Below, one piece after another: positions 15,367 through 25,253 of a DNA stretch of 34,995 nt (position 1 is the first letter of the stretch; each line of letters starts with the position of its first letter). The DNA comes from Chloroflexota bacterium (GTDB lineage: Bacteria > Chloroflexota > Anaerolineae > UBA1429). The notes below the pieces were generated by a model. It was given only the letters and a program-made list of their open reading frames with translations, made no database searches and was not told the origin of the DNA. Where the stretch lies: contig DUUT01000116.1 in assembly GCA_012841405.1 (NCBI GenBank), positions 1 through 34,995 on the forward strand, given 5' to 3'. The translations under genes were made by a program, and so were the position numbers.

Positions 15367-16614
15367 TTGGATACGATAGGATCGGGACAGACGCTCCGCT
15401 TGCTGCTGATCAGTGCGCGTGAGGCCTCCCGCGACGAGGTGGGCGAGGCGCTCAATCGCTGGCCGGGCGACCAGCGCCTCTACTGGGTGGCCCAGTCCGA
15501 GCTGGCGCTATCGCGCGCTCAGGACCTGGTGCCCCAGGTCATCCTCGTCGACAGCGAGCTGGACGGCGCCAACGCCATCTCGCTCATCAAGACGCTGGCG
15601 CCGCGGCTGCCGGCGGCGGCCATCATCGCCCTCGTCGAGTGGGACGCCATCGCCCGCGCCAGCCAGGCGGTGCTCGCCGGCGCGCGGGCGTTCGTCACCA
15701 AGCCCCTCCAGGCAGAAGAGCTGGTGGCGGCGCTGCGCCAGGTGCTCGGCACGGTCCGCGGCACCGGCGATGCGCCCGGCGAGGCCTATCAGCAGGGCGA
15801 CGTCATCGCCTTTTGCGCCCCCAAGGGGGGCACGGGCCGCACCACCCTGGCCATCAACACCGCCCTCGCCCTCCTCGAGGCGACCCACGAGCCGGTGGTG
15901 CTCGTCGATGCGGATTATGCCTCGCCCGCCGTCGACGTGGCCCTCAACCTTCCCACGGGGCGGGACATCGGCCACCTCTTGCCGCGTCTGACGCGCCTCG
16001 ACGAGGCGCTGGTATCGGGGGTGCTGGCGCGCCACGCCACCGGCCTGCAGGTGCTCCTGGCGCCGCCCCCGGGCGAGCTCGAGGCGCCCATCACCCTGCC
16101 CCAGGTGCAGCAGATTCTCGTGGTGCTCAAGCGCATGTTCCGTTGGGTGGTCGTCGATCTCGGTCTGCCGTTGGACGAAACCGCCTTTGGCTTTCTCGAT
16201 ACCGCCGACCTCATCGTCATGTCGGTGCTGCCCGAGATGGTGGGGCTGCGCAACACGCGCCACATGCTCGACCAGCTCCACGCCCGTGGCTATCCCGCCG
16301 CCACGATCTGGCCGGTGCTCAACCGCGAGGGGATGGGCGGCGGCGTGTCGGTGCGCGACATCGAGGACCGCCTGCGGGTGACCCTGCGCCACACCGTGCC
16401 CGACGACCAGGCGCTGGTGACCCATAGCGTCAACCGCGGCGTGCCGGTGCTCGTCAGCCATCCCCGTTCTGCCGTGGGCAAGGCCTACCGCGGCCTCGGC
16501 GAGAGCATCCACCGCGCCCTGCGCGAGCCTGCCACCGAGGCGACCGAGCCGAGCGGCATCCTGGGAAGGCTGTTCAGCCCGCGGCGGTCGGCGTCCACCT
16601 CGAGCGGCAGCTGA
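15367..16614 (+). CDS. tadZ: Pilus localisation ATPase CpaE/TadZ
   Basis: A 415-residue protein with a receiver-like N-terminal domain (residues 8-125) and a ParA/MinD-type ATPase (residues 140-375). The receiver keeps the Asp in VILVDSELDG and the Lys in FVTKPL but lacks the acidic pair at its start (LLLISARE). The ATPase motif is CAPKGGTGRTT; the usual second Lys of KGGxGKT is Arg. TadZ/CpaE proteins often have altered Walker A motifs and act as polar hubs that place the pilus machine. The start is probably TTG at 15367, after GGAGGG at 15357-15362. GTG at 15355 and ATG at 15283 are also in frame. Confidence 0.85.
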   Translation: MDTIGSGQTLRLLLISAREASRDEVGEALNRWPGDQRLYWVAQSELALSRAQDLVPQVILVDSELDGANAISLIKTLAPRLPAAAIIALVEWDAIARASQAVLAGARAFVTKPLQAEELVAALRQVLGTVRGTGDAPGEAYQQGDVIAFCAPKGGTGRTTLAINTALALLEATHEPVVLVDADYASPAVDVALNLPTGRDIGHLLPRLTRLDEALVSGVLARHATGLQVLLAPPPGELEAPITLPQVQQILVVLKRMFRWVVVDLGLPLDETAFGFLDTADLIVMSVLPEMVGLRNTRHMLDQLHARGYPAATIWPVLNREGMGGGVSVRDIEDRLRVTLRHTVPDDQALVTHSVNRGVPVLVSHPRSAVGKAYRGLGESIHRALREPATEATEPSGILGRLFSPRRSASTSSGS

Positions 16615-16738
16615 CGCTGATTCTATGGATTAGAGAGGGTCACCGGTAACCGGCTGAAAGTACACGCTCTGGCGGCCGATAGGGATCGGTAGGCATCGTT
16701 CCGAGGGATTCGCAACCACGCACGTAGAGGAGCACACC

Positions 16739-16903
16739 ATGGAACGCAGCGCATCGAACCGACGCATCGTGAGCATCGTGTTGTTCGTGCTGGCCGTTCT
16801 GCTGATCGTCATCGGCCTGGTCTCCGAGTTTGGCACCACCGGCCTGCTTCTCGGACTGGCGTCGGCCATCGTCGGCCTCATTTTTTACCGGCGCGGCAAG
16901 TAG
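16739..16903 (+). CDS. 54-residue membrane protein in the tad operon
   Basis: A short gene with a good ribosome site, GAGGAG at 16727-16732, six bases before ATG. The product starts MERSASNRRI and has two hydrophobic helices, VSIVLFVLAVLLIVIGLV (11-28) and TTGLLLGLASAIVGLIFY (33-50), joined by a tight SEFG turn and closed by the basic tail RRGK. It ends 14 bases before tadB. I know no family name for it. Its place suggests a small partner of the TadB/TadC inner-membrane platform. The stretch 16615-16738 before it has no other gene. Confidence 0.75.
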   Translation: MERSASNRRIVSIVLFVLAVLLIVIGLVSEFGTTGLLLGLASAIVGLIFYRRGK

Positions 16904-16917
16904 GGGGAGGGGACGGC

Positions 16918-17868
16918 ATGGGCGGCCCGTTACTCGTTGCGGCGATGCTGGCGCTGGCAGTGTTTATCGTCTTCGTCGGCCTGTGGCGCATGGTCGGTGC
17001 CTCCGGCCATGACCCGGTGGACGAGCGCCTGCAGCAGTACGGCGTCAGCGATGCGGCCTTGGCGCCCGCCGATGTGGCCGCCCGCCCGCGCTTGGCGCGC
17101 ACCAACCGCCTCCTCGCGCGCCTCAGCTTTGGGCCACGGCTTGCCGCGGCCCTCGCCAGCGCCGACCTGCCCCTCACGGCGGCCGAGTTCGCTCTCATCA
17201 TGCTGGGGCTGGGGGCCATCGGCTTTTTGCTGGCCGCGCTGCGCAGCGGCCCCCTCGTGGGGCTCGCCGTCGGCGCCGCCCTGGCGTACCTGCCCCTCCT
17301 GTATCTGAACAACCGCCGGAACAAGCGGCGCCGCGCCTTCACCGAGCAGCTGCCCGACGTGCTCACCCTGCTCGTCGGCGCCCTGCGGGCGGGGCATGGC
17401 CTCACCCAGGCGATCGAGATGCTGGTGGATCAGGTGCCGCCACCGGCCTCCGTCGAGTTCGCCCGCGTGATGCGCGCCGTGAGCCTCGGGTTGCCGGTGC
17501 AGCGCGCCCTGGCCGACATGGCCGAACGCGTCGACTCGGACGATGCGGACCTCGTGGTGACCGCCATCGCCGTGCAGTACGAGATGGGCGGCAACCTCGC
17601 CCAGACGCTGGACATCATCTCTGACACGGTGCGCGACCGCATCCGCATGCAGCGTGAGGTACGCGTGCTCACCGCCCAACAGCGCTTGACGGGCTATATC
17701 CTCGCCGGGCTGCCCATCGCCCTGGCGATCATGCTCAACATCGTGAACCCGGGCTATATGAAGGAGCTGTTCGAGCCGGGCTGGATCCGGCTGGTGCCGG
17801 CCATCGGCATCGTCATGCAGGTCGCCGGGTTCCTCATCATCCGACGTATCGTGGATATCGAGGTATAG
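16918..17868 (+). CDS. tadB: Tad pilus inner-membrane platform protein TadB
   Basis: A 316-residue type II secretion F-domain protein. An N-terminal helix (residues 5-25) and a helix pair near 80-122 precede the cytoplasmic F domain. That domain has family segments FTEQLPDVLTLLVGALRAGH, TQAIEMLVDQVP, RVDSDDADLVVTAIAVQYE and GGNLAQTLDIISDTVRDR. Two C-terminal helices follow. TadB and TadC form the membrane base on which the TadA motor acts. GGGAGGGG precedes the ATG. tadC begins five bases after its stop. Confidence 0.92.
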   Translation: MGGPLLVAAMLALAVFIVFVGLWRMVGASGHDPVDERLQQYGVSDAALAPADVAARPRLARTNRLLARLSFGPRLAAALASADLPLTAAEFALIMLGLGAIGFLLAALRSGPLVGLAVGAALAYLPLLYLNNRRNKRRRAFTEQLPDVLTLLVGALRAGHGLTQAIEMLVDQVPPPASVEFARVMRAVSLGLPVQRALADMAERVDSDDADLVVTAIAVQYEMGGNLAQTLDIISDTVRDRIRMQREVRVLTAQQRLTGYILAGLPIALAIMLNIVNPGYMKELFEPGWIRLVPAIGIVMQVAGFLIIRRIVDIEV

Positions 17869-17873
17869 GCGGC

Positions 17874-18830
17874 ATGGGTGAAACCCTTCTCTCCAGTAGC
17901 AGCCTTCTCTGGTCGCCGCTCACCGTGGCGGTGCTCGTGGGCGTGGCGGCGCTGTGCACGTGGCTCGCCGTGGCGCCGGCCGCGCCGCGGCGCGAGGTCA
18001 GCGACCGATTGGACGATTACCTGGAGCGGGGTGACGCCGTCGAGGACGACGACCTGCGCCGCCCCTTCCTGTCGCGGGTCGCCGGGCCGGGGTTCCGTGG
18101 CCTGCTGCGCCTCCTGGGCAGGCTCACGCCGCAACGCAACGTCGAGGTCACCCAGCGCGACTTGCTCCAGGCCGGGCATCCCTTCGGGCTGACGGCCCTC
18201 GACTTTTTCGGGCTACGCATCCTGTCCATCGTGGTACTGGCGGGGGGGTACTTTTTCCTGTTGGGGCGTGGCCAACCGGGCGCCTTGGTGCTGCGCAACA
18301 CCGGCATCGCCGCCGCCATCGGGCTGATGTTGCCGCGGTTCTGGCTCAAGTCGCGCATCCGCCGGCGCAAGCACGAAGTGGCCCGCGCCCTGCCCGACGC
18401 GCTGGACATGCTCACCATCGGCGTCGAGGCGGGGTTGGCCTTCGAGTCGGCCATGCTGCGGGTGGGCGAGCGCTGGGACAACGCCCTCACCCACGAGTTC
18501 CGCCGCGCCGTCGCCGAGATGCGCGTGGGCACGGCACGCGAGGATGCCCTGCGCCGCATGGTGGAGCGCACCGGCGTGCCCGACCTGGCCACCTTTGTGG
18601 CCGTGCTCATCCAGTCCACCGAGCTCGGTGTGAGCATCGCCGAGGTGCTCCACTCGCAGGCGGCGTCGATGCGCACCAAGCGCCGCCAACACGCCGAGGA
18701 GCTCGCGCGCCAGGCGGGCGTCAAGATGACCTTTCCGTTGGTCTTTTTCATCTTCCCGGCACTGTTCATCGTCATCCTGGGGCCGATGGTGCCGCGATTC
18801 CTCGATTTCTTTGCCAGCATGGGCGGCTAG
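17874..18830 (+). CDS. tadC: Tad pilus inner-membrane platform protein TadC
   Basis: A 318-residue type II secretion F-domain protein, partner of TadB. It has an N-terminal helix (about 16-36), a helix pair near 105-155, and the F domain with EVARALPDALDMLTIGVEAG, LAFESAMLRVGERW and VAVLIQSTELGVSIAEVLHS. The C-terminal helix, PLVFFIFPALFIVILGPMV, is typical of TadC. The gene is tightly packed after tadB and surely co-transcribed with it. Confidence 0.92.
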   Translation: MGETLLSSSSLLWSPLTVAVLVGVAALCTWLAVAPAAPRREVSDRLDDYLERGDAVEDDDLRRPFLSRVAGPGFRGLLRLLGRLTPQRNVEVTQRDLLQAGHPFGLTALDFFGLRILSIVVLAGGYFFLLGRGQPGALVLRNTGIAAAIGLMLPRFWLKSRIRRRKHEVARALPDALDMLTIGVEAGLAFESAMLRVGERWDNALTHEFRRAVAEMRVGTAREDALRRMVERTGVPDLATFVAVLIQSTELGVSIAEVLHSQAASMRTKRRQHAEELARQAGVKMTFPLVFFIFPALFIVILGPMVPRFLDFFASMGG

Positions 18831-18891
18831 CTAGCCACGGCGTCGCCGCCGCACAATTCCGACCAACGATTCGCATGGAGCGACAACACGT

Positions 18892-20747
18892 ATGGCAGAT
18901 GCTGAGGGGCGAGACCCGCTCCGCCAAGACGCACGATTCGATCAGGCGATGGCCCACCTGCAAGCGGGGCGCTGGCAAGAGGCGATTCAGGCCTTTGAGG
19001 CGCTGCTGCAGGACTATCCCGAGGACGCCACCGTCAAGCGCGCCCTGGAGGACGCCCGCTTTCGCGCCCAGCAGGATCAGCGCGCCCGGGTGCGGCCCCG
19101 GCGCACCGCCATCGCCTGGCGGCCCATCATCGTGCGGCTGCTGCTCGTGGCCGTGGTGGGCGCCTTCGCCTACATGGGGTACCAGTTCCTCGACAAGCAG
19201 ATCGCCCCGACCCTCGCCCAGGCTCAGACCGTCAGCGGAACCAGCTCGAGCGCGAGTGTGCCGCCTTTTTCGAGGGCGGCGATCTGGACAAGGCCCAAGA
19301 CCGTTGCACCGCCCTGCTGGTGGAGGAGCCCGACAACGCGACGGCCGAGCGCGTCCTGGCGCAGATTGCCGCGCAGCGCGAGCTCGAAGAGATCTATGTG
19401 CAGGCGGTGGCCCTGCAAGAGGCCGGCGAACATGCCAGCGCGCTAGAGTTGTTCACCGAGATCTCGGTGCGGCAGCCGCGCTTTCGCGACGTAAGCCTGC
19501 GCATCAGCGCCATTCGCCGCCAACAAGAGCTGGATCGCCTCTTTGCCGAGGCCGAGGCCGACTATCATGCCGGGATGTACAGCGAGGCCCTCCTCAAGTA
19601 CGAGCAGCTGCGCGAGCTGAACGTCAGCTATCGCGCTGACTATATCGAGGGCCGGGTGTTCGAGCTGTACATGCGCATGGGCCGCGAGCTCATCGCTCGC
19701 GAGCCCCAGAGCCCCGACAACGTCCCCGGCGCGTACGACCTGTTCACGTCGGCGCTGGCGCTCCAGCCGCGGAACGCCGAGGCCGCCGAGGAGCAACGCC
19801 TGGCCGGGCTCTACCTCGAGGGGCGGCGGAAATACTATGAGGGCTACTATGACGCCGCCATCGCGCCGCTGCGCGCCGTGTACGACCAGCGCCCCTACTA
19901 TATCGCTACCACCCTGTCGGACATGCTCTACGACGCCTATGTGCGCAGTGGCGATCAGCACCAGGAAGCGGGGGACCTCTACTACGCCTACGAGCAGTAT
20001 CGCCGCGCCTACGAGCTTCCCGTGCCCGACAAGTCGCTGGCGGAGGGGCGCATGTTTGCGGTGCGTCCGTTCCTGACGCCCACGGCCACGCCCACCGTCA
20101 CGCCGACACCGACGTCCACGCCGCTGCCGACGCCGCTGCCATGGCCCACCGGCGTGCCCACGCCGCCGCCGCTGCGCACGCTGCGCAACCAGATTGTGTT
20201 CTACTCCGGCGACGAGTACCAGTCGGGCTACTGGGTCATGAACCCCGACGGCACGAACCGGCGCTACCTGGGGCGCTCGCGTGCCCTGCAGACCGAGTTT
20301 GAGGAGTTGGTCGAGTCGGAGCGTTACTCGCCCGACGGACGCTACTATCTCTTTGTGCGCGATGCCGGCTCGCCGCAGATCTTTATGCAGTTGCCCAAGC
20401 ACGAGGTCTATGGCGAGGTGCCTCCGACGCAGATCAGCCGCCTCGGTGGCACCTGCTACGACCCCGTCTGGTCGCCCGACGGTGGTACCATCGCCTTTGT
20501 CAGCAACGAGACCGGCTCGGACGACATCTGGTTGGTGCAGCCCGACGGCAGCGGCCAGCGCAACCTCACCGAGAACCACTGGGAGTGGGACAAGCACCCC
20601 TCGTGGTCGCCCGATAGCACGCGTATCGTCTTCTGGTCGAACCGCAATGGCATCAAACAGATCTGGGTGATGGACGCCGACGGGCGTAATGCGCATAACA
20701 TCAGCAACACCGAATGGGAAGAGTACGATCCGATATGGGTAAAGTGA
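18892..20747 (+). pseudogene. TPR - membrane helix - TPR - PD40 repeat protein, frameshifted
   Basis: Two frames make one protein of about 618 residues. Frame 1 (from ATG 18892) encodes a TPR-like unit (FDQAMAHLQAGRWQEAIQAF) and a membrane helix (IIVRLLLVAVVGAFAYMGYQ). The second frame continues with CAAFFEGGDLDKAQDRC, more TPR-like repeats, a Thr/Pro-rich linker (LTPTATPTVTPTPTSTPLPT) and a C-terminal set of TolB/PD40 beta-propeller repeats (DPVWSPDGGTIAFVSN, HPSWSPDSTRIVFWSN). One missing base between about 19205 and 19240 would join them. It sits between tadC and tadA with small gaps, so it was or is part of the pilus operon. It may be an adhesive or assembly scaffold outside the membrane. 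A sequence error cannot be excluded. Confidence 0.75.
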
Positions 20748-20754
20748 GGCAGCC

Positions 20755-22110
20755 ATGATGAGTTTTGGCCGGGGCTCACGCTCCACACCGACTGCCGTCC
20801 AACCGCGGGGCGAGGCCGCGCGTAACGACGGCAGCTCTCCCACGGCGGCGGTCAAGGACCGCGTCCATCGCCGCTTGCTGGCCGAGCTCAGCCCTACCGT
20901 CGGTGCCGACAACGTCGAAGAGGTGCGCCGTGCCCTGGAGCGCATCTTTGCCGAGACGCTTCAGGAGGAGGGCCTGCCACTCAGCCGCGGCGAGCGCGCC
21001 GAGCTGTTCGAGCAGATCGTGGCCGACATCCTGGGGCTGGGCCCCATCGAGCCGCTCCTGCGCGATGACACCGTCACCGAGATCCTGGTGAACGGGCCGG
21101 ATATGGTGTTCGTCGAGCGCAACGGCATCCTTGAGGAGACCGACCTGCGCTTTCGCAGTGCCGACGACGTGCTGCGCATCATCGACCGCATCGTGTCGCC
21201 CATCGGGCGCCGTGTGGACGAGAGCAGCCCCATGGTGGATGCCCGCCTGCCCGACGGCTCGCGCGTCAACGTCATCATCCCGCCTCTGTCGCTCGTCGGG
21301 CCCTGCATCAGCATCCGCAAGTTTGCCCGCCAGGCGTACACCACCGATGACCTCGTGCGGCTGGGTACCGTGCCCCAGGAGTGGGCAGACTTTTTGCGGG
21401 TGTGCGTGCTCGCCCGGCTGAACATCGTCATCTCGGGCGGCACCTCCACCGGCAAGACGACCTTTCTCAACATGCTCTCCAGCCACTTGCCGGGGAACGA
21501 GCGCATCGTCACCATCGAGGACGCCGCCGAGCTGCAACTGCAGCAGCGTCATGTGGTGCGGCTCGAGGCGCGCCCGCCGAATGTCGAGGGGCGCGGCGAA
21601 GTGACCATTCGCCAGCTGGTGATCAACGCCTTGCGCATGCGACCCGACCGCATCGTCGTCGGCGAGGTGCGCGGTGGCGAGGCGCTGGACATGCTCCAGG
21701 CGATGAACACCGGCCACGACGGCTCGCTCACCACCGCCCACTCGAACGGCGCCCGCGACACGCTCCACCGCATCGAGACGATGGTGCTCATGGCAGGCAT
21801 GGACCTGCCCCTGCGTGCCGTGCGCGAGCAGATCGCGGCCGCGTTCGACCTCATCGTGCACCTCGACCGCCTCGCCGATGGCACGCGCAAGGTGGTCACC
21901 ATCTCGGAGGTGCAGGGGATGGAGGGCGACATCATTGTCATGCAGGACATTTTCAAGTTCGTACAGACCTCGGTGCGCGACGGCCGGGTGGAGGGGTTCT
22001 TTACCGCCACCGGCGTCCGCCCCAAGTTTATGGACAAGGTCGAGGCGGCTGGGCTCTTTGTGTCACCGAACGTGTTTGCGCCCTCCCGCGAAGCGACCCG
22101 GCGAAGGTGA
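20755..22110 (+). CDS. tadA: Tad pilus motor ATPase TadA/CpaF
   Basis: A 451-residue secretion ATPase. The N-terminal domain has the family segment [20 protein letters not shown] and [19 protein letters not shown]. The motor domain has Walker [13 protein letters not shown] near residue 228, then [12 protein letters not shown], the Walker B region [20 protein letters not shown] and the His segment [17 protein letters not shown]. It powers pilus extension, and in Caulobacter CpaF also retraction. It should form a hexamer at the TadB/TadC platform. The start is ATG 20755 or 20758. The gene begins seven bases after the PD40 protein stop. Confidence 0.95.
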   Translation: MMSFGRGSRSTPTAVQPRGEAARNDGSSPTAAVKDRVHRRLLAELSPTVGADNVEEVRRALERIFAETLQEEGLPLSRGERAELFEQIVADILGLGPIEPLLRDDTVTEILVNGPDMVFVERNGILEETDLRFRSADDVLRIIDRIVSPIGRRVDESSPMVDARLPDGSRVNVIIPPLSLVGPCISIRKFARQAYTTDDLVRLGTVPQEWADFLRVCVLARLNIVISGGTSTGKTTFLNMLSSHLPGNERIVTIEDAAELQLQQRHVVRLEARPPNVEGRGEVTIRQLVINALRMRPDRIVVGEVRGGEALDMLQAMNTGHDGSLTTAHSNGARDTLHRIETMVLMAGMDLPLRAVREQIAAAFDLIVHLDRLADGTRKVVTISEVQGMEGDIIVMQDIFKFVQTSVRDGRVEGFFTATGVRPKFMDKVEAAGLFVSPNVFAPSREATRRR

Positions 22111-22115
22111 GCGCC

Positions 22116-23171
22116 ATGGAGGCTCAGAACAGCGTAACGGCCGAGATCCTCAACGAGTCGCACAATGAACCCGTGGGCCCGGCGACCTTGGCCGCCGTCA
22201 TGTCCGAGGTGGAGGAGCGGGTCGTTCGCGGCGATGCGTCCAGCTTTCGCCCCCTACCGACCGGCTTTGACCCGCTGGACGACGTGCTGAACGGCGGCAT
22301 CCGCCCGGGCGAGCTACTGATCATCGGCGGTGCGTTCGGCGTCGGCAAGACGATCTTTGGGCTCCAGGTGGCGCGCAACGTCGTCTACCAGCACCCGGAT
22401 CACTATGCCATCTATATCTGCTACGAGCACGACCGTGCCCATCTCATGTCGCGGCTGCTGTGCCTGGAGAGCGCCGAGCAGAGGGTGCGCGATGCGGCGC
22501 TCACGCTGCGCCAGCTCGGCGAGATGGCCCTCTCGCCCGACGGCAAGGGCCTCATCGCCCGCCTGCGGGCCACGCCGCGCTACCATCCCATGCTGGACGC
22601 CATCGACACCTACGCCGATCGGCTCATCCTCGTCAAGGCCAGCGGCGACCGCTCGACCCTCGACCACATTCGCGCCTGGACGAAGGACGTGGCGGCCCAG
22701 GGCGCCCAGCGCGTGCTGGTGGTGGTGGATTACCTGCAAAAGATCCCGGTGGCGCGCGAGTTCCTCGAGCCGGAGGTCGAGACGACGACGCACCTGACCC
22801 AGGGGCTCAAGGAGCTCGCCATGTCGCTGGGCGTGCACGTGATGGCTATCGCCGCCTCGGATCGACCGGGGCTGCAGTCCAAGCGCATGCGCCTCTCGCA
22901 CCTGCGGGGCAGCTCGGCCCTGCAGTACGAGGCCGACATCGGGCTGGTGTTCAATAACAAGTTCGCCATCGTCAGCCGAGAGCACATGGTCTACAACCCA
23001 AGCCAGGCGGAGGAGATGCGCAACTGGGTGGTGGTGAGCGTGGAAAAGAACCGCGCCGGCCGCAACGCCCTCGACCTCGAGTTCAATCTGGATGCGGCGC
23101 ACTTTCGCATGCAACCGGTGGGCCGTTTTGTCCGCGAGCGCCTGGTGGATGAAAAGCTGTATCGAGAATAG
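22116..23171 (+). CDS. DnaB-like RecA-fold ATPase without an N-terminal helicase domain
   Basis: A 351-residue protein resembling the C-terminal ATPase domain of replicative helicase DnaB and KaiC-like proteins. After about 45 residues comes [20 protein letters not shown], then Walker A GAFGVGKT (72-79), a Walker B strand [12 protein letters not shown] near 200, and the motif-4-like segment [16 protein letters not shown]. The C-terminal VSVEKNRAG matches the position of DnaB KQRNGPTG. The DnaB N-terminal dimerisation domain is missing. It begins five bases after the tadA stop, so it belongs to the pilus operon. Its role there is unknown: a second motor, a regulator or a DNA-uptake factor. The same frame is open upstream, inside tadA, by chance. 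Confidence 0.8.
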   Translation: MEAQNSVTAEILNESHNEPVGPATLAAVMSEVEERVVRGDASSFRPLPTGFDPLDDVLNGGIRPGELLIIGGAFGVGKTIFGLQVARNVVYQHPDHYAIYICYEHDRAHLMSRLLCLESAEQRVRDAALTLRQLGEMALSPDGKGLIARLRATPRYHPMLDAIDTYADRLILVKASGDRSTLDHIRAWTKDVAAQGAQRVLVVVDYLQKIPVAREFLEPEVETTTHLTQGLKELAMSLGVHVMAIAASDRPGLQSKRMRLSHLRGSSALQYEADIGLVFNNKFAIVSREHMVYNPSQAEEMRNWVVVSVEKNRAGRNALDLEFNLDAAHFRMQPVGRFVRERLVDEKLYRE

Positions 23172-23281
23172 CCCGCAGCGTAAGGCGCCACCGACAGGCG
23201 TTGTGTACCACGTGGAGTTGCGTCAGCCGGGTAACCACCCCCTGGGTGTCGCGCCACACCAGGCTACGGAGGGACAGAATC

Positions 23282-25105
23282 ATGGCGGAGCTGTTACCCG
23301 CCAAGGGATGGTTCGCGTCCGGACCGCTGCCCGGTCTGTTGGAGGACGCGCTCCCAGACAACTATTATGTCATTCCCGAGCCGACCGTCAGCGGAGTACC
23401 CATCGATACCATCGTCGTCGGCCCACAGGCGGTGTTCGTGCTGCACATTCGCGACTGGCAGGGTGAGGTCATCCCCGCGCGCCGGGGGCCCTGGCGTGAG
23501 CATCGCGACGGCGGGCCGGCCATCGACCATCCCAACCCCGCCACCGAGGCGCAGCAGGCGACGGCGGCGATCCGCCGCTTCTTGCGGGACGAGTTCCCGC
23601 AGCTGTCGCCGCCCATCTATAACTATCTCGTGCTCACTAGCCCGAGCGTGCGGCTCGTGGCTACGGACATGGGGGAGCCACTCGCCATGACACCCGACAC
23701 CATCGTCGAGGGCATCGTCTCCACCGGTCCCACAACCGGCGGCGCCCTGGTGGATGACGACGTCCGCGAGGCGCTGGCCATCGCGCTGCGTGAGCGGCAG
23801 ATCACCGCCTCCCAGCGCGTCAAGCAGCCGTTCGTGTTCCGTTCGGGCGACCTGCTGTCCAGCGGCACGACGGTGCGGACGATCCGTGGCGCCATCAAAC
23901 ACATGGATCGCCACCCCGAGGATGGCATCTATCACCTGCGCAACGGCACCCTGGCGGCCTGGTTTGCCTCTGAGGGCGCCGACCACCTCGCCGAGCTCGC
24001 CCGCGAGGTCATGCGCCAGCGGGTGATCGACGATCGCATGGCGCTCGAGACCTTTTTGCTGGCTACCGGCCTCGTGCCGCGCCCTCGGCTGGTGGCGCGG
24101 CGGGCGACGGTGGACTTTGGCCACGTCCTCTCGGGGGAACACGCTGTCCGTCGTCTGCGCATGCGCAAGGGGAGGGGCCGCGGCTACCTTTTTGGCACCC
24201 TCCAGCCCGCGCAAAGCTGGATCCGCGTCGACCCGCAGCGCTTCACCGATGGAGCCCTCGAGGCGACGGTTTCGATCAACACGGAATCGCTTCCCATCGG
24301 GCGAGAGCACAGCACCGGTGCGGTTCGCGTCACCTCCAGTGCCTCGCCGGCGCCCATCGATATCCCCGTGCGCGTACGAGTGGTGGGCATGCCGTCACCC
24401 ATCAACCGGCGCGTGCTGCGGCCTTTGGCGGGCCTCGTGGCGTCGGGCGCCATCGGCGTCGCACTGGGATGGCTCTTGGGCTCGTGGGGCGTTCTCAGCG
24501 CCCCGTGGCTCGGCGGTGTGTTCGGCGCCTGGGGCAACGGCGCCATGGGCACGGCCCTGCTCATCGGATTGTTCTGGGCGCTGTTGGGGGCGTTCCGCGG
24601 CCTCATGCAGCCGTTGGCGTGGCCCATTGGCTATGCTCTGGGGCGGTGGGCCCTACGCACCCTCGCTTGGATGGTGGCTCTGGGGGCCCTGGCGGCGGTG
24701 GCCATGTGGGCGCTGCGCTGGGCCTATCCCCCAGTGGGGGATGCCCAGCCCGATGCGGTGCGCCTCGTCGCCATCCTTGTGGCGCCGGTGTTTGCCGTCC
24801 TGCCGGCGGTGGTCGGTGAGATTCGCGCCGGCCAGCGCGACGCCCGCCCGGTCAGCGAGGCGGAAGCGCGCCCCCAGCGTCGCCCCGTGGTAGCCGTTTT
24901 CGTCGCCGTCGCCCTCCTTTTTGTGCTGGCCCTGAGCCTACGCATCTTCCGCCCGGCCATCGAGTCGGTAGATGTAGAGGCGAGCACGGCGACCGCACAA
25001 GAGTGGACGGCCGAGCGCTGGACCCAGCTCGAGACGGGGCTAAACGACGTCATCGACCGTGTGATGCTGCGCCTCTACGACCGCCGGGCACCGTCGGGAG
25101 GGTGA
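23282..25105 (+). CDS. NERD-domain, beta-sandwich and multi-helix membrane protein
   Basis: A 607-residue protein. Residues 25-65 resemble the NERD (nuclease-related) domain: GVPIDTIVVGPQAVFVLHIR then DWQG. The usual Glu and Lys of the IExKxW motif are His55 and Arg57, so the nuclease is probably inactive; Asp42 is kept. Residues near 275-365 form an Ig-like beta-sandwich (ATVDFGHVLSGEHAVRRLRM, later SINTESLPIGREHSTGAVRV). Four to six membrane helices follow (about 380-510 and 540-560). GGAGGG precedes the ATG, whereas the earlier in-frame ATG at 23201 has no ribosome site. It follows the DnaB-like gene and precedes two tadE genes. Function unknown. Confidence 0.7.
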   Translation: MAELLPAKGWFASGPLPGLLEDALPDNYYVIPEPTVSGVPIDTIVVGPQAVFVLHIRDWQGEVIPARRGPWREHRDGGPAIDHPNPATEAQQATAAIRRFLRDEFPQLSPPIYNYLVLTSPSVRLVATDMGEPLAMTPDTIVEGIVSTGPTTGGALVDDDVREALAIALRERQITASQRVKQPFVFRSGDLLSSGTTVRTIRGAIKHMDRHPEDGIYHLRNGTLAAWFASEGADHLAELAREVMRQRVIDDRMALETFLLATGLVPRPRLVARRATVDFGHVLSGEHAVRRLRMRKGRGRGYLFGTLQPAQSWIRVDPQRFTDGALEATVSINTESLPIGREHSTGAVRVTSSASPAPIDIPVRVRVVGMPSPINRRVLRPLAGLVASGAIGVALGWLLGSWGVLSAPWLGGVFGAWGNGAMGTALLIGLFWALLGAFRGLMQPLAWPIGYALGRWALRTLAWMVALGALAAVAMWALRWAYPPVGDAQPDAVRLVAILVAPVFAVLPAVVGEIRAGQRDARPVSEAEARPQRRPVVAVFVAVALLFVLALSLRIFRPAIESVDVEASTATAQEWTAERWTQLETGLNDVIDRVMLRLYDRRAPSGG

Positions 25106-25253
25106 GAGCGGCCTGATTTGACGGCCGTCGGGGTGCGGGTTTCGCGTCGGCTAGGCTCCGACGTTCTCAGGGAGTGCTGTTCCCCTGCATGAAAGTGATG
25201 GTTACGCCATGAACCAGTCGTCACCGGCGAGCCTTCAGGCGAAGGAGTGTCGC

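Noticed and set aside
16615-16738. Cyclic di-GMP riboswitch in the gap before the small tad gene (GGTAGGCA seen)
   Set aside because: The GACGCAAAG core and matching helices are absent.
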